A stretch of 64,000 nt of DNA. It comes from Terriglobus roseus (GTDB lineage: Bacteria; Acidobacteriota; Terriglobia; Terriglobales; Acidobacteriaceae). Each line of letters opens with the position of its first letter. The stretch's first letter is position 1. The notes beneath the pieces are model-generated. The model saw only the letters and a program-made list of their open reading frames with translations. It made no database searches and was not told the DNA's origin. Made by a program: the position numbers and the translations under genes. The stretch lies in NCBI RefSeq assembly GCF_900105625.1, contig NZ_FNSD01000001.1, positions 496,001-560,000 of the forward strand, given 5' to 3'. This document shows positions 42,847-52,396 of this stretch, in pieces.

Positions 42847-43122
42847 ATGGCATTGGATTTTTCAGGTGACAAGCGCGTTCACGCAGGCGACGCAACCGAA
42901 GGCCAGACCACGGCCTACATCGAGAGCTACACGTCACAGGTTCCCAGCGGCATCTTTTTGACGGCTGCCATCGGTTCCATTACCGCCTCGCTGGTCTTCA
43001 AGGCCATCAAGAAGGATCACGCCGCGCTCTTCGTGGGCCAGTGGGTCGCGCCATTCCTGATCCTGGGTCTTTACAACAAGATGGTGAAGCAGCACGGCTC
43101 TGACGCCGAAACCCGCGCATAA
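42847..43122 (+). CDS. 91-residue hypothetical membrane protein
   Basis: ATG 42847 with AGGAGG 6 bases before it. The product has a polar N-terminus (MALDFSGDKRVHAGDATEGQ) and two hydrophobic segments (FLTAAIGSITASLVF, FVGQWVAPFLILGLYNKM) separated by a Lys/Asp turn, then a charged tail. No family recognised. It is the gene before mutS, 67 bases apart, with its own long leader. Confidence 0.72.
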   Translation: MALDFSGDKRVHAGDATEGQTTAYIESYTSQVPSGIFLTAAIGSITASLVFKAIKKDHAALFVGQWVAPFLILGLYNKMVKQHGSDAETRA

Positions 43123-43189
43123 GCGGAATCATCGAAACCAGTCTTCCGAGCGCCAGTATGCCGTGAACCGGTATGCTGGCGTTCTAGTC

Positions 43190-45895
43190 ATGTCCGCAGA
43201 AAAAGCCACAATCGATCCACCCCAGAAGACCCAGGCGGAGACGCTTGCGTCGGACAAACTGTCGCCCATGATGCGACAGTTCGCAGCGGCCAAGGCCGCC
43301 CATCCCGACGCCTTGCTGTTCTTTCGCATGGGCGACTTCTATGAATTGTTCTACGACGACGCCGTCGTCGCCTCCCGCGAGTTGCAACTGACACTGACCG
43401 CGCGCGACCGGGAACGCCAGCAACCCATGTGCGGCGTGCCGTATCACGCAGCCGAGGGCTACCTGCAGCGACTGCTGCGCAAGGGCTACCGCATCGCAAT
43501 CTGCGAGCAGATGGAAGATCCCAAGCTGGCCAAGGGCATTGTGAAGCGCGAGGTCACACGCGTCTTCACCCCTGGAACCGCACTGGACCCGAGTGCGGGC
43601 GCCGGCGAGAATACCTTTCTTGCAGCCCTTGCTGTCGCCACCGATCGCAAGGCAGCAGGCATCGCCCTGCTGGACCTGTCCACGGGTGAGTTCCGGACAA
43701 CCGAGTTCCGTGGCTCGGATGCTGTGAGCGCGGCGACCGAAGAAATTGCACGGAATCGTCCGCGCGAGGTGCTGCTGCCAGCGGGTCTGCACCTGGGTGC
43801 ATCGCAGCCTGGACTGGATGGTTCCGACGAAGGCGATGACATGCTGTCCTCCGTGCGAACGAAGACACCGGTGGAGGATTGGGTCTTCACAGCGGACTAT
43901 GCCCTGCCGCTTCTGCAGAATCACTACCGTGCGCATTCACTGGAGGGCTTTGGACTTGCCGGCCACACGGCTGCCGCCACAGCAGCCGGCGCGTTGCTCC
44001 ACTACCTGCGAGCGACAAAGCACGAAGAACTGGAACACCTGGACGTGCCGCGCTTTTACGAGCGGTCGACGTGTCTCGAGCTGGATGCCGTCAGCGTCCG
44101 AAATCTCGAACTGGTTGAGCCGCTTTTTAGTGGAGAGAGTTCGCAGACCACGCTTTGCTATGCGCTGGACGCCTGCCGCACGCCAATGGGCAAGCGGCTG
44201 TTACGCGCTGTGATTCTGCGGCCCTCGATTCAAGCGGGGGAGATCGCCGCGCGTCACGACGCTGTGGGCGAAGCGATGCGATCGCTTGCTGCGCGTGAGC
44301 GCCTGCGTCGGGCACTGGAATCGGTGCTGGATTTGGAGAGGCTGCTGGCGCGGCTGGCACTGGACTCTGCCGGCCCGCGAGAGGTGGTGGCACTGGCCCG
44401 GACGCTTGCTGCACTGCCGCCGGTGCGGGACGCATTAACCGAACTATGCACGGGCCGATGGGCGGTGTTGCGAGAGCGCTTCGACACCATGGAAGATGTC
44501 TGCGCACGCATCCAGGTAACGCTGGTCGACGAGCCTCCACTGAAGCTTGGCGAAGGCGACGCAATCCAGGTCGGCGTGGATGAGGAACTGGATGAGTTGC
44601 GTGGACTGAGCCGCAGCGGCCGCGAAGCCATCGCGGCCATCGAAGAACGCGAACGCACGCGCACTGGCATCGGCAGTTTGAAGGTACGCTTCAACAGCGT
44701 CTTCGGCTACTACCTTGAGATCACTAAAAGCAACCTGGCAAATGTGCCCAGCGACTACGAACGCAAGCAGACGCTCGTGAATGCAGAACGCTTTACGACG
44801 CCAGAGCTGAAGGATTACGAGCGCAAGATCCTGACGGCACAGGAACGTGTCGGCGAGATCGAGCGACGCATCTTTGCTGCGTTGCGACGCGAGGTGCTGG
44901 ATAGCGCTGCGCGCATGCGCGAGGCCGCAAGACGGCTGGCGGAGATCGATCTGCTGGCGAACTTCGCGCACATCGCCGCTTTGCGTGGATGGTCCCGTCC
45001 TGAGATCGTCGAAGGCAGCACCGTCTTCGAGTTTGCCGAGGCGCGTCACCCTGTCGTGGAGCTGCGACTTGAGGAGGGTGGCTTCGGCCGCTTTATCCCG
45101 AACTCAGGTTTTCTGGATGGCGCTAACGGCCCTTCACTGGCGTTGATCACCGGGCCGAACATGGGCGGTAAGTCCACCTACCTGCGCATGGCTGCGCTAC
45201 TCGCCATCCTGGCGCAGAGTGGATCCTTTGTACCGGCGGTTGCGTTGAAGATGGGTCTTGTCGATCGCATCTTCACACGCATCGGAGCCAGCGATAATGT
45301 CTCGCGCGGCCGGTCGACTTTCATGGTGGAGATGACGGAGACTGCGGCGATTCTGAACTCGGCGACTCCGAAGAGCCTCGTTCTGCTGGATGAGATGGGA
45401 CGCGGCACCGCGACGTATGACGGCCTGTCGCTGGCTTGGGCTGCGGTAGAGCATCTGCACGATCGCGTGGGTGCACGGACTCTCTTCGCGACGCATTACC
45501 ACGAACTAACGTTGCTGGAAGAGAAGCTGTCGCGACTGAAAAATCTTCGCGTCGCATGTCGCGAGACTCCACAGGGCATTGTCTTCCTGCACCAGGTTGA
45601 GAGCGGTGCTGCCGATCGCAGCTATGGCATCGAAGTGGCCAAACTCGCAGGCCTGCCGCGCGATGTGATTGCGCGTGCGCGTGCTGTATTGAAGATGCAC
45701 GAGAAGGCCGAGAGCGCGTCCATCGCAGCGGCGGGGCAGGCTGTACAGGTTGCGCCTGCTCCGATGCAGATGACCATCTTCACGCCGCTGTCGCAGCGCG
45801 TTGTCGACCGTGTGCGCGAGGTGGACGTCGATCGCATGACGCCAATGGAAGCATTACAGTTGCTGGCCGAATTGAAGCGGGAGATCGCCGAATGA
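43190..45895 (+). CDS. mutS: DNA mismatch repair protein MutS
   Basis: 901 residues from ATG 43190 (GTG 43163 also in frame; neither has a strong ribosome-binding site). The mismatch-reading Phe-x-Glu is in MGDFYELFYDD, and the C-terminal ATPase has Walker A GPNMGGKSTYLR, Walker B LVLLDEMGRGT and the His of FATHYHELT. A connector, core and clamp lie between. It recognises mispairs and recruits MutL. Its stop overlaps anmK as ATGA. Confidence 0.96.
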   Translation: MSAEKATIDPPQKTQAETLASDKLSPMMRQFAAAKAAHPDALLFFRMGDFYELFYDDAVVASRELQLTLTARDRERQQPMCGVPYHAAEGYLQRLLRKGYRIAICEQMEDPKLAKGIVKREVTRVFTPGTALDPSAGAGENTFLAALAVATDRKAAGIALLDLSTGEFRTTEFRGSDAVSAATEEIARNRPREVLLPAGLHLGASQPGLDGSDEGDDMLSSVRTKTPVEDWVFTADYALPLLQNHYRAHSLEGFGLAGHTAAATAAGALLHYLRATKHEELEHLDVPRFYERSTCLELDAVSVRNLELVEPLFSGESSQTTLCYALDACRTPMGKRLLRAVILRPSIQAGEIAARHDAVGEAMRSLAARERLRRALESVLDLERLLARLALDSAGPREVVALARTLAALPPVRDALTELCTGRWAVLRERFDTMEDVCARIQVTLVDEPPLKLGEGDAIQVGVDEELDELRGLSRSGREAIAAIEERERTRTGIGSLKVRFNSVFGYYLEITKSNLANVPSDYERKQTLVNAERFTTPELKDYERKILTAQERVGEIERRIFAALRREVLDSAARMREAARRLAEIDLLANFAHIAALRGWSRPEIVEGSTVFEFAEARHPVVELRLEEGGFGRFIPNSGFLDGANGPSLALITGPNMGGKSTYLRMAALLAILAQSGSFVPAVALKMGLVDRIFTRIGASDNVSRGRSTFMVEMTETAAILNSATPKSLVLLDEMGRGTATYDGLSLAWAAVEHLHDRVGARTLFATHYHELTLLEEKLSRLKNLRVACRETPQGIVFLHQVESGAADRSYGIEVAKLAGLPRDVIARARAVLKMHEKAESASIAAAGQAVQVAPAPMQMTIFTPLSQRVVDRVREVDVDRMTPMEALQLLAELKREIAE

Positions 45896-47082
45896 CCGAA
45901 GCGCCGAAGCCGATGATTGTGGCCGGTGTGATGAGTGGAACCTCAGCCGACGGCGTGGATGTGGCTCTGGTGCGCATCGCTCCAAGCAAGGACAACGGCG
46001 CGCCAAAGCTCAAGCTGCTGGGGCACGCTGCATTCCCTTATCCCAGGAAGTTGCGCGAGGCCGTGGTTGCCGCTATGGACGCGAAGTCGATTAGCACGGC
46101 CGATCTCGCGCGCGTACATTGGCGCTTAGGCGAGTTCTACGGCGATACGATTGTGCACGCGCAACAGCAGCTTGGCGTGAAGGCGAAGCTGGCAGGTGTG
46201 CATGGGCAGACGGTCTATCACCAGGGCACCGCAACAAGATTCTTAGGTGACCCGCTGCGCTGCACCTGGCAGATTGGAGAAGCGAGCGAAGCAGCCGCAC
46301 GTGCAGGCGTGCCGGTTGTGAGTGACTTCCGTCCTGCGGATATGGTTGCGGGTGGACAGGGCGCGCCGCTGGTGCCAATCTTCGATCGCGTCTTCTTCTC
46401 GCATCGGAAGCGGAACCGTGTGCTGCAGAATCTTGGTGGCATCGCGAACATGACGGCGATCCCTGCCGGCACGAGCGATCTGCTTGCATTCGATTCAGGG
46501 CCTGCGTCCGTTGTCATCGATGGCTGCATGCAAGCGCTCTATGGCAAGACATATGACCGAAACGGGGCGACCGCGAAGCGTGGTCGAGTGATCGAAGATG
46601 TTCTTCAACGTACGTTGAAGCTGCCCTACTTCTCTGCTACCCCACCCAAGAGCTGCGGTCGAGAGGAATTTGGCGGCGCCTTCGTAACGCGCTTCATCGC
46701 CGACTGCAGGAAGAACGGCGCTCAGGATACGAACGTGATTGCAACGGCGACTGCGTTGACTGCCGAAAGCATTCTGCATGCTTACCGCACGTTTGTCTGG
46801 CCATTCCTTGGGCAGCGAGCACCGTTGGCTGATGCGACGGACTACATCGTCGCAGGCGGTGGTGCAAACAACACGCTGCTGATGAACCGGTTGCGTGCAG
46901 GCCTTGCGCCGCTGGGCATTACCGTGAGTACGACGGCGGACCACGGTGTCCCTGCCGAAGCGAAGGAAGCGATGGCCTTCGCGCTACTTGCCTGGCTTCG
47001 ATGGCACAAACTGCCCGGCAATGTGCCTTCGGCGACCGGTGCAACGCGCGACGCAGTGCTTGGACGGATTACGCTGCCATGA
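45892..47082 (+). CDS. anmK: anhydro-N-acetylmuramic acid kinase
   Basis: 396 residues. The ATP-binding start GVMSGTSADGVDVALV and the later HGQTVYHQG, FDSGPAS and VAGGGANNTLLM blocks are typical of AnmK. It phosphorylates and opens 1,6-anhydro-MurNAc to MurNAc-6-phosphate in peptidoglycan recycling. It overlaps both mutS and the following oligopeptide-binding lipoprotein gene by 4 bases, linking it to a possible murein-peptide uptake protein. Confidence 0.95.
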   Translation: MTEAPKPMIVAGVMSGTSADGVDVALVRIAPSKDNGAPKLKLLGHAAFPYPRKLREAVVAAMDAKSISTADLARVHWRLGEFYGDTIVHAQQQLGVKAKLAGVHGQTVYHQGTATRFLGDPLRCTWQIGEASEAAARAGVPVVSDFRPADMVAGGQGAPLVPIFDRVFFSHRKRNRVLQNLGGIANMTAIPAGTSDLLAFDSGPASVVIDGCMQALYGKTYDRNGATAKRGRVIEDVLQRTLKLPYFSATPPKSCGREEFGGAFVTRFIADCRKNGAQDTNVIATATALTAESILHAYRTFVWPFLGQRAPLADATDYIVAGGGANNTLLMNRLRAGLAPLGITVSTTADHGVPAEAKEAMAFALLAWLRWHKLPGNVPSATGATRDAVLGRITLP

Positions 47083-48629
47083 TCGATCGCCAAAGGATTG
47101 TGTTTCGGAGCCTTCGAGGCGTTGTACTCCTGGGTTCGCTTGTCGCTCTGTCTGCGTGTCATGAGCGTCCCGATCGCGACACTGTGGTCATCGACATTGA
47201 AAGCTCACCCACGAATCTCGATATCCGCATCGGCAGTGATGCGCAGGCCGAGCACATCGGATCGCTACTCTTTGATTCCATCGTGCGGAAGGATGAGCAT
47301 TACAACCTGCAACCGGCAATCGCCGATGCGTGGGAATGGCGTGATCCTCTGACACTCGTGCTGCACATCCGCGACGGGGTGCACTTTCACGATGGCAAGC
47401 TGCTCGACGCTGACGATGTTGCTTGGTCCATCGACAGCATGCACAACGGCGCGATCACGACGTCAAAGAGCGGCAACTTTGCCAGCGTCGACCACACGGA
47501 AGTGACTGATGCGCACACCTGCATCGTCCACCTGAAGAAGCCGGATGCAAGTTTGCTGTTCAACATGAGCGACGAACTCAGCGCGGTCGTGGAAAAGGGT
47601 GCGGGGAAAACGATGGGCGAGCACCCGATCGGCAGCGGTCCCTTCCGCTTCGTCAGCGAGGAGCAGGATAAGGACGTTGTGCTGGAACGCAACCCAGACT
47701 ACTGGGGCGGTGCGCCGTCGATTCCTCGTGTGCGTTTCGCAATTGTGCCGGACTCAATCACCCGTGCTCTCGAGCTGCAGAAGGGTTCGGCAGACGCAAC
47801 ATCGAACGCGCTGACCGGCGATACCGTGGCAGTCATGGCGAATGATCCGAACCTCGTCGTTGAAAGCAAGCCAGGATCCATCGTGAACTACATGACCTTC
47901 AACGCCACCGATTCCCTGTTGAAGGACAAGCGTGTGCGGCAGGCGTTCGCCTATGCAGTGGATCGACCCGCGATCACGAAGGCGTTGCTACACGGCCAGG
48001 CAGAGGTACAGGACACGCTGCTGCCACTTGGGCACTGGGCTGCACCCGTTGCGAACGATCCCATTACGCGTTATACGCATGATGTGACGAAAGCAAAGGC
48101 GTTGCTGGAATCCGCTGGCTTTCATGCGGATGCGAAGGGTGTGCGGATCCACCTGACACTGAAGAGTTCGACAGATGACACCATGCGTCTGCTGGCAGCC
48201 ATCGTGCAACAGCAGGTACGCGAGGCAGGCATCGATCTGACGCTGCGACAGAACGAGTTCGGCACCTTCTACAGCGATGTCACAAAGGGCGCCTTCCAGA
48301 TCTACGTGTTGCGCTGGGTGGGATCGAATGAGGATCCGGATATCTTCCGCTATGCCTATAGCTCAGTCATGATGCCACCCAAGGGATCGAATCGGGGCCA
48401 CTATACGAATGCCCAAGTCGACGCGCTGATCGCGCAAGGTGCAGGCGAAGTGGACCAGACAAAGCGACGCGAAACCTATTTGAAACTGCAACTCATCCTG
48501 GCAGATGACGAGCCGACGCTGGTGCTTTGGTCCCCCGACAACGTGGTCGTCCACTCGAAGCGATTACACGGCGTGGTTCCCGCATCGGCAGGCAGCTTTG
48601 GCTGGTTGCGCACAGCAACACTGCAGTAG
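47079..48629 (+). CDS. ABC transporter substrate-binding lipoprotein, family 5 (peptide/nickel type)
   Basis: 516 residues from ATG 47079, which overlaps the anmK stop (ATGA). The signal peptide ends in a lipobox (LVALSAC), so the mature protein is lipid-anchored at Cys. The SBP_5 fold is shown by YNLQPAIADAWEW, LHIRDGVHFHDGKLLDADDVAWSI-type sequence, HPIGSGPFRFV, RNPDYWGG and DKRVRQAFAYAVDRPAI. Relatives bind oligopeptides, including murein peptides. No permease or ATPase follows in the window; the tRNA gene is next. Confidence 0.93.
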   Translation: MIDRQRIVFRSLRGVVLLGSLVALSACHERPDRDTVVIDIESSPTNLDIRIGSDAQAEHIGSLLFDSIVRKDEHYNLQPAIADAWEWRDPLTLVLHIRDGVHFHDGKLLDADDVAWSIDSMHNGAITTSKSGNFASVDHTEVTDAHTCIVHLKKPDASLLFNMSDELSAVVEKGAGKTMGEHPIGSGPFRFVSEEQDKDVVLERNPDYWGGAPSIPRVRFAIVPDSITRALELQKGSADATSNALTGDTVAVMANDPNLVVESKPGSIVNYMTFNATDSLLKDKRVRQAFAYAVDRPAITKALLHGQAEVQDTLLPLGHWAAPVANDPITRYTHDVTKAKALLESAGFHADAKGVRIHLTLKSSTDDTMRLLAAIVQQQVREAGIDLTLRQNEFGTFYSDVTKGAFQIYVLRWVGSNEDPDIFRYAYSSVMMPPKGSNRGHYTNAQVDALIAQGAGEVDQTKRRETYLKLQLILADDEPTLVLWSPDNVVVHSKRLHGVVPASAGSFGWLRTATLQ

Positions 48630-48638
48630 TCGCAACGG

Positions 48639-48667
48639 TTGACGGAAAGGCCGAGTCTTCGTACACT
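48639..48667 (+). promoter_or_regulatory. sigma-70-like promoter for tRNA-Gln
   Basis: TTGACG (48639-48644), 17-base spacer, TACACT (48662-48667). Predicted start about 60 bases before the mature tRNA, and just past the lipoprotein stop. Confidence 0.65.
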
Positions 48668-48735
48668 CGAAGAGGCGGTTGAGTTGTTCGAACGACTCTC
48701 GCTTCCATCCTCTGCAGGGTTCTCCTGCACCGTAT

Positions 48736-48809
48736 TGCCCTCTCGTTCAATGGTAGGACTAGCGACTCTGACTCGCTCAATCGGGGTTCGAATCCCTGGG
48801 GGGCAACCA
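48736..48809 (+). tRNA. tRNA-Gln (anticodon CTG)
   Basis: 74 bases including an encoded CCA. Acceptor TGCCCTC pairs with GGGGGCA (one T-G); D stem GTTC/GGAC with GG in the loop; anticodon stem AGCGA/TCGCT around loop CTCTGAC, anticodon CTG at 48768-48770; T stem CGGGG/CCCTG with loop TTCGAAT. Discriminator A, CCA at 48807-48809. Confidence 0.95.
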
Positions 48810-48942
48810 CCTATGCTGGTTGCAGCACTTCCTTCTACAACAAGGAATGATTGGTACCATCATCCTCACACATGTCATAGCTCTTTCCTTCAAACGAAGG
48901 TGCGAAGCTCTTTCGTCTTGTGGCTGGCGCTGTCCCGCTCCC

Positions 48943-48976
48943 CAAAAACAGGGCAGCGGAATGTCCGCTGCCCTGT
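48943..48976 (-). terminator. intrinsic terminator of TonB receptor gene
   Basis: Perfect 13-bp stem ACAGGGCAGCGGA / TCCGCTGCCCTGT (48948-48976), 3-base loop, followed on the minus strand by TTTTT. It lies 18 bases beyond the stop at 48994. Confidence 0.82.
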
Positions 48977-48993
48977 GTCATGCGTTGATCGCG

Positions 48994-51900
48994 TCAGAAG
49001 GTAAGCCGCACTGCAGCCTGCACCTGACGCTGCGTGCCGGACGTATCGGTTGGTTTCGTCCCTGCTGTGGTGGTGATCGTGCCGATCGCTGTGCTGCCGA
49101 CCGTAACGTTCGGATTACCGAGCTGCACATGATTGAGGACGTTGTATCCCTCCAGCCGGAAGTTCAGGTTTCCACCTTCCCAACGCGGAATGCCGAAGTC
49201 ACGCTGCACGCTTAGGTTCAGTTGGTTTTGTCCGGGGCCGCGAATCGCACCCTTGTGCGTGTTACCAAAGGTGAACTGTGGCTGTGCGACAAAGCAACTC
49301 GTGTTGAACCATTGGCCGATTGTGTGTGGTGCATTCGCGTTCGCATTGCAGACCTGATTTGGCCGATTCGTCTGACCGGAGTTTGTGATGTCCGTGCTAT
49401 CCGTCGGTGTGAGCGGCTGTCCACTCTGCCATACGTAGATGGGCGAAAGGCCCCATCCACCCAGCACGGCAGAGGCCAAGCGATTGTTCATAACTGCGTG
49501 GCCGCCCGCAGGCACCGAGAAGAGACCGGTGAGCACGTAGCGGAATGGGATATCGAAGTCGCTGGGCCCCCAGTTCGATGCATGATCGTAAGCATTCTGT
49601 AACTGGTCGCCGTTGGTGCAGGTATCGCATACGTCCAGCGCCTGGCTCAGGAGACCGAAACTGCGACCGTAGGTGATCGAGTTACGAAACTGTATGCCCT
49701 TGGAGAAGCGCTTCTCGACACGAGCTGATAGCCCCTCGTATTGTGTGGCGTTCCAGTCCCCGATTTGATTCACCGCAGACTGCGTCACGTTGAACAGCGG
49801 CCGGCGCGACTGGACCGTCGTGGCATTGTTCACGAGTGGCTGGTTGACATTCGACCGCCCCAATAGATGAACACCATGATTGCCAACGTAGTTGATCTCT
49901 GTGAGGACGGACCATGGGAGCTGCTTTTGTGCGGAGAGGCTCCACTGCTCGACATATCCCATCTGCATATGCTCGACCCAGCTGGTGATGCCACCTGTGT
50001 AGGTCGGAGCAAGGGTGAAGGTTACCGGATCCACCGCAGGCGGCCGTGGAATGGACTGCGACGCCGTCAACTGGAAGGACGTATTCGTATGGATCTGGTC
50101 GCTGCTCTGGCTAATCGCGCCGTAGTTGTTGTACGGAGGATTCGTGGAAAGCCGGCTGGTAATGCCAAGCCCCTGATCCTGTGCATAGAACATCCCGAAC
50201 GAGCCGCGGATCGTCATCTCTTTTACGCCGGGAACGCGATAGGCGAAGCCGATACGTGGTGCGATGTTGTTCTTGTCTGCGTAGACCAGCGCACGCGGCA
50301 GCCGCGTGTCGATGCCGGACTTGATGTACTGAAGGTAAAGTGGGCTGTCCTGATCCGTAATGAAGTTCGCTTCGCGGTTGTTTACGTCGTAGAACGGAGT
50401 GAAGAGCTCATAGCGCACGCCGAAGTTGAGGGTCAGGTTCGTAGTCGCGTTCCACTGGTCATTTGCATAACCGGCGTAATACCAGCCACGCTCCTCGCTG
50501 CTGAGGGTGGATCCTGTATTGACGGAATTCGCGTAGCCAAGCAGCATGTCGGCTATGCCGTACCCAGTGTTGGAACGCGATGATGGCAGCTGTGTGAATG
50601 CGCCGGTAAAGCCAAGGCTCCCACGGCCATTTGAGGCGGCTCGCGTATTCGGGCGAATCCACATCATCTCGCCACCAAACTTGGTCAGGTGCCTGCCGTG
50701 AGACCAGGACATGTTGTCGGCCCAATCCCATACGCCTGATGTCTTGTGCAGCGGCGAGTTCCCCACTGCCTGGGAACCAATCGTGCTTTGACCGGTAATG
50801 GTGAAGGTGGGCCAACCCTCCGTGATGGCCGGGTCAAGCAGCCCGGGAACAAACTCCTGCCGGGCAAAGGTGCCGAGTCCATCGTCGGCGATTGTGGTCC
50901 AGGAGAAGCGCAGTTCGTTCAGTAATTGCGGTGTGATGATCCGGGTGTAGCCGGCTCCAATACCTTTCGAATCGATGCGGGTATTCCCGGGATCCTGCGC
51001 TCCCGGCAAGCCCACCCCGGTGAACGTGTTATTCAACGTTTCCCCATAGCGCGCAAAGAAGCTGTCCTTACTACTGAGGGTGTAATCCAGACGACCGATA
51101 CCGTTCTTCACGTCTACCGTGCTCGGGATGTAGGACGTGTAGTAATGCGTGAAGGGATCGGTCGGACTCGTCGCGTTCGGCAGTGGAAACAGGTTCGCAA
51201 GCTGCTGCCCGAGCGTGTTGATGCGGGCCGTCGGGATTCTGTTTTGAGAGAATGGCGTGCGCGTATAGTTCGTACCCACCTGAGTGGTGGTGGAAGGGTC
51301 ATACACAGTGAACTTCGATTGCGAGAAGTCCCCGGCACGTTCTAATGCAGTGGGCACTGCTGCCTGACTGAAGGAAGAAGACTTAGTGTGCCGACCTTCG
51401 TAGGCGCCGGAAAAGAAGAGCCGGTCACGAACGATGCGCCCTCCGAAGCTGCCACCGTATTGATTCTGTACCAATTGCTGCTTTGGCGATGCTGCCGTGG
51501 AGAAATAGGGCCGCGCATCGAGCGCCTTGTTACGGATGAAGTCGTAAGCCGAACCGTGCCAGCGGTTGGTGCCGCTCTTCGTGATGGCGTTGAGCAAAGC
51601 ACCTGCCCCTGCACCAAACTCTGCAGAGTAATTTGACGTCTGCACCGTGAACTCCTGCAGAGCGTCGAGCGGTGGCCGCACCATATCGCGCTGCCCGTTA
51701 TCGAGGCCGCGCAGGTAGTTGACGTTGCGTGCACCGTCCAGCAGGAACGAGTTTTGCAGGCCATCGTTGCCATACGCAACGAACGAGTTGTCGCGACCCG
51801 CATTCTGCGGCACAACACCCGGAATGTAATTGGCGGCCTGCACATAGTTCCGGCCATTCAAAGGAATATCCGTGAGTTCCTTATTTTCGATGACCTGTTG

Positions 51901-52320
51901 AATGGTCTGCGACTTGTCTTCAATCAGCGGCGCCTGGCTGGTTACCATAACGGAGTCCGCAGCCTCGCCAAGCTGCAGCGAAGGCTGCAGGGTCACCGTC
52001 GCGCCAACCTGCACGTTGATGGATTTCTGCTGCAACGTCTTAAAGCCGGGGGCTGCGATCACTACGTTGTAGTTGCCGGGTGGCACTAGCGGAACTTCCG
52101 CGATGCCCTTGTCGTTGGTTTGCATCGTCCTTAACTGCGCGCCTGTGTCCGTTCCGGTAACCGTGACTGTCGCTCTAGCAAGAGCTGCGCCGCCCGCGTC
52201 AAAAACTGTAATGCTGATCGCTCCGCTCGAGCTTTGCGCATGCAGCATGGTCGCTGACAGCGCAATCGCTGCCAGCGGTGCGCGCCTTAGGATTGCCCTG
52301 CGGTAGATGGATGGATTCAT
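48994..52320 (-). CDS. TonB-dependent receptor, Oar-like, with carboxypeptidase regulatory-like domain
   Basis: 1108 residues from ATG 52320. The signal peptide (ending ATMLHAQ) is followed by a carboxypeptidase-regulatory-like domain (about 30-110; GAISITVFDAGGAALARATV, LVPPGNYNVVIAAPGFK), a plug domain with PLNGRNYVQAANYIPGV, and a large barrel ending in a hydrophobic C-terminal strand (QVQAAVRLTF) with terminal Phe. The family is expanded in acidobacteria and imports large substrates. It follows the sulfatase gene by 76 bases on the same strand, suggesting sulfated glycan uptake. Confidence 0.93.
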   Translation of the reverse strand: MNPSIYRRAILRRAPLAAIALSATMLHAQSSSGAISITVFDAGGAALARATVTVTGTDTGAQLRTMQTNDKGIAEVPLVPPGNYNVVIAAPGFKTLQQKSINVQVGATVTLQPSLQLGEAADSVMVTSQAPLIEDKSQTIQQVIENKELTDIPLNGRNYVQAANYIPGVVPQNAGRDNSFVAYGNDGLQNSFLLDGARNVNYLRGLDNGQRDMVRPPLDALQEFTVQTSNYSAEFGAGAGALLNAITKSGTNRWHGSAYDFIRNKALDARPYFSTAASPKQQLVQNQYGGSFGGRIVRDRLFFSGAYEGRHTKSSSFSQAAVPTALERAGDFSQSKFTVYDPSTTTQVGTNYTRTPFSQNRIPTARINTLGQQLANLFPLPNATSPTDPFTHYYTSYIPSTVDVKNGIGRLDYTLSSKDSFFARYGETLNNTFTGVGLPGAQDPGNTRIDSKGIGAGYTRIITPQLLNELRFSWTTIADDGLGTFARQEFVPGLLDPAITEGWPTFTITGQSTIGSQAVGNSPLHKTSGVWDWADNMSWSHGRHLTKFGGEMMWIRPNTRAASNGRGSLGFTGAFTQLPSSRSNTGYGIADMLLGYANSVNTGSTLSSEERGWYYAGYANDQWNATTNLTLNFGVRYELFTPFYDVNNREANFITDQDSPLYLQYIKSGIDTRLPRALVYADKNNIAPRIGFAYRVPGVKEMTIRGSFGMFYAQDQGLGITSRLSTNPPYNNYGAISQSSDQIHTNTSFQLTASQSIPRPPAVDPVTFTLAPTYTGGITSWVEHMQMGYVEQWSLSAQKQLPWSVLTEINYVGNHGVHLLGRSNVNQPLVNNATTVQSRRPLFNVTQSAVNQIGDWNATQYEGLSARVEKRFSKGIQFRNSITYGRSFGLLSQALDVCDTCTNGDQLQNAYDHASNWGPSDFDIPFRYVLTGLFSVPAGGHAVMNNRLASAVLGGWGLSPIYVWQSGQPLTPTDSTDITNSGQTNRPNQVCNANANAPHTIGQWFNTSCFVAQPQFTFGNTHKGAIRGPGQNQLNLSVQRDFGIPRWEGGNLNFRLEGYNVLNHVQLGNPNVTVGSTAIGTITTTAGTKPTDTSGTQRQVQAAVRLTF

Positions 52321-52396
52321 ATGTTTTTCGCGGCCATGGACCGCTTCTCCTGAAGGTGTTGCCGTGGTTTGAAATCGGAACGCTGTCTGGTCTGCG

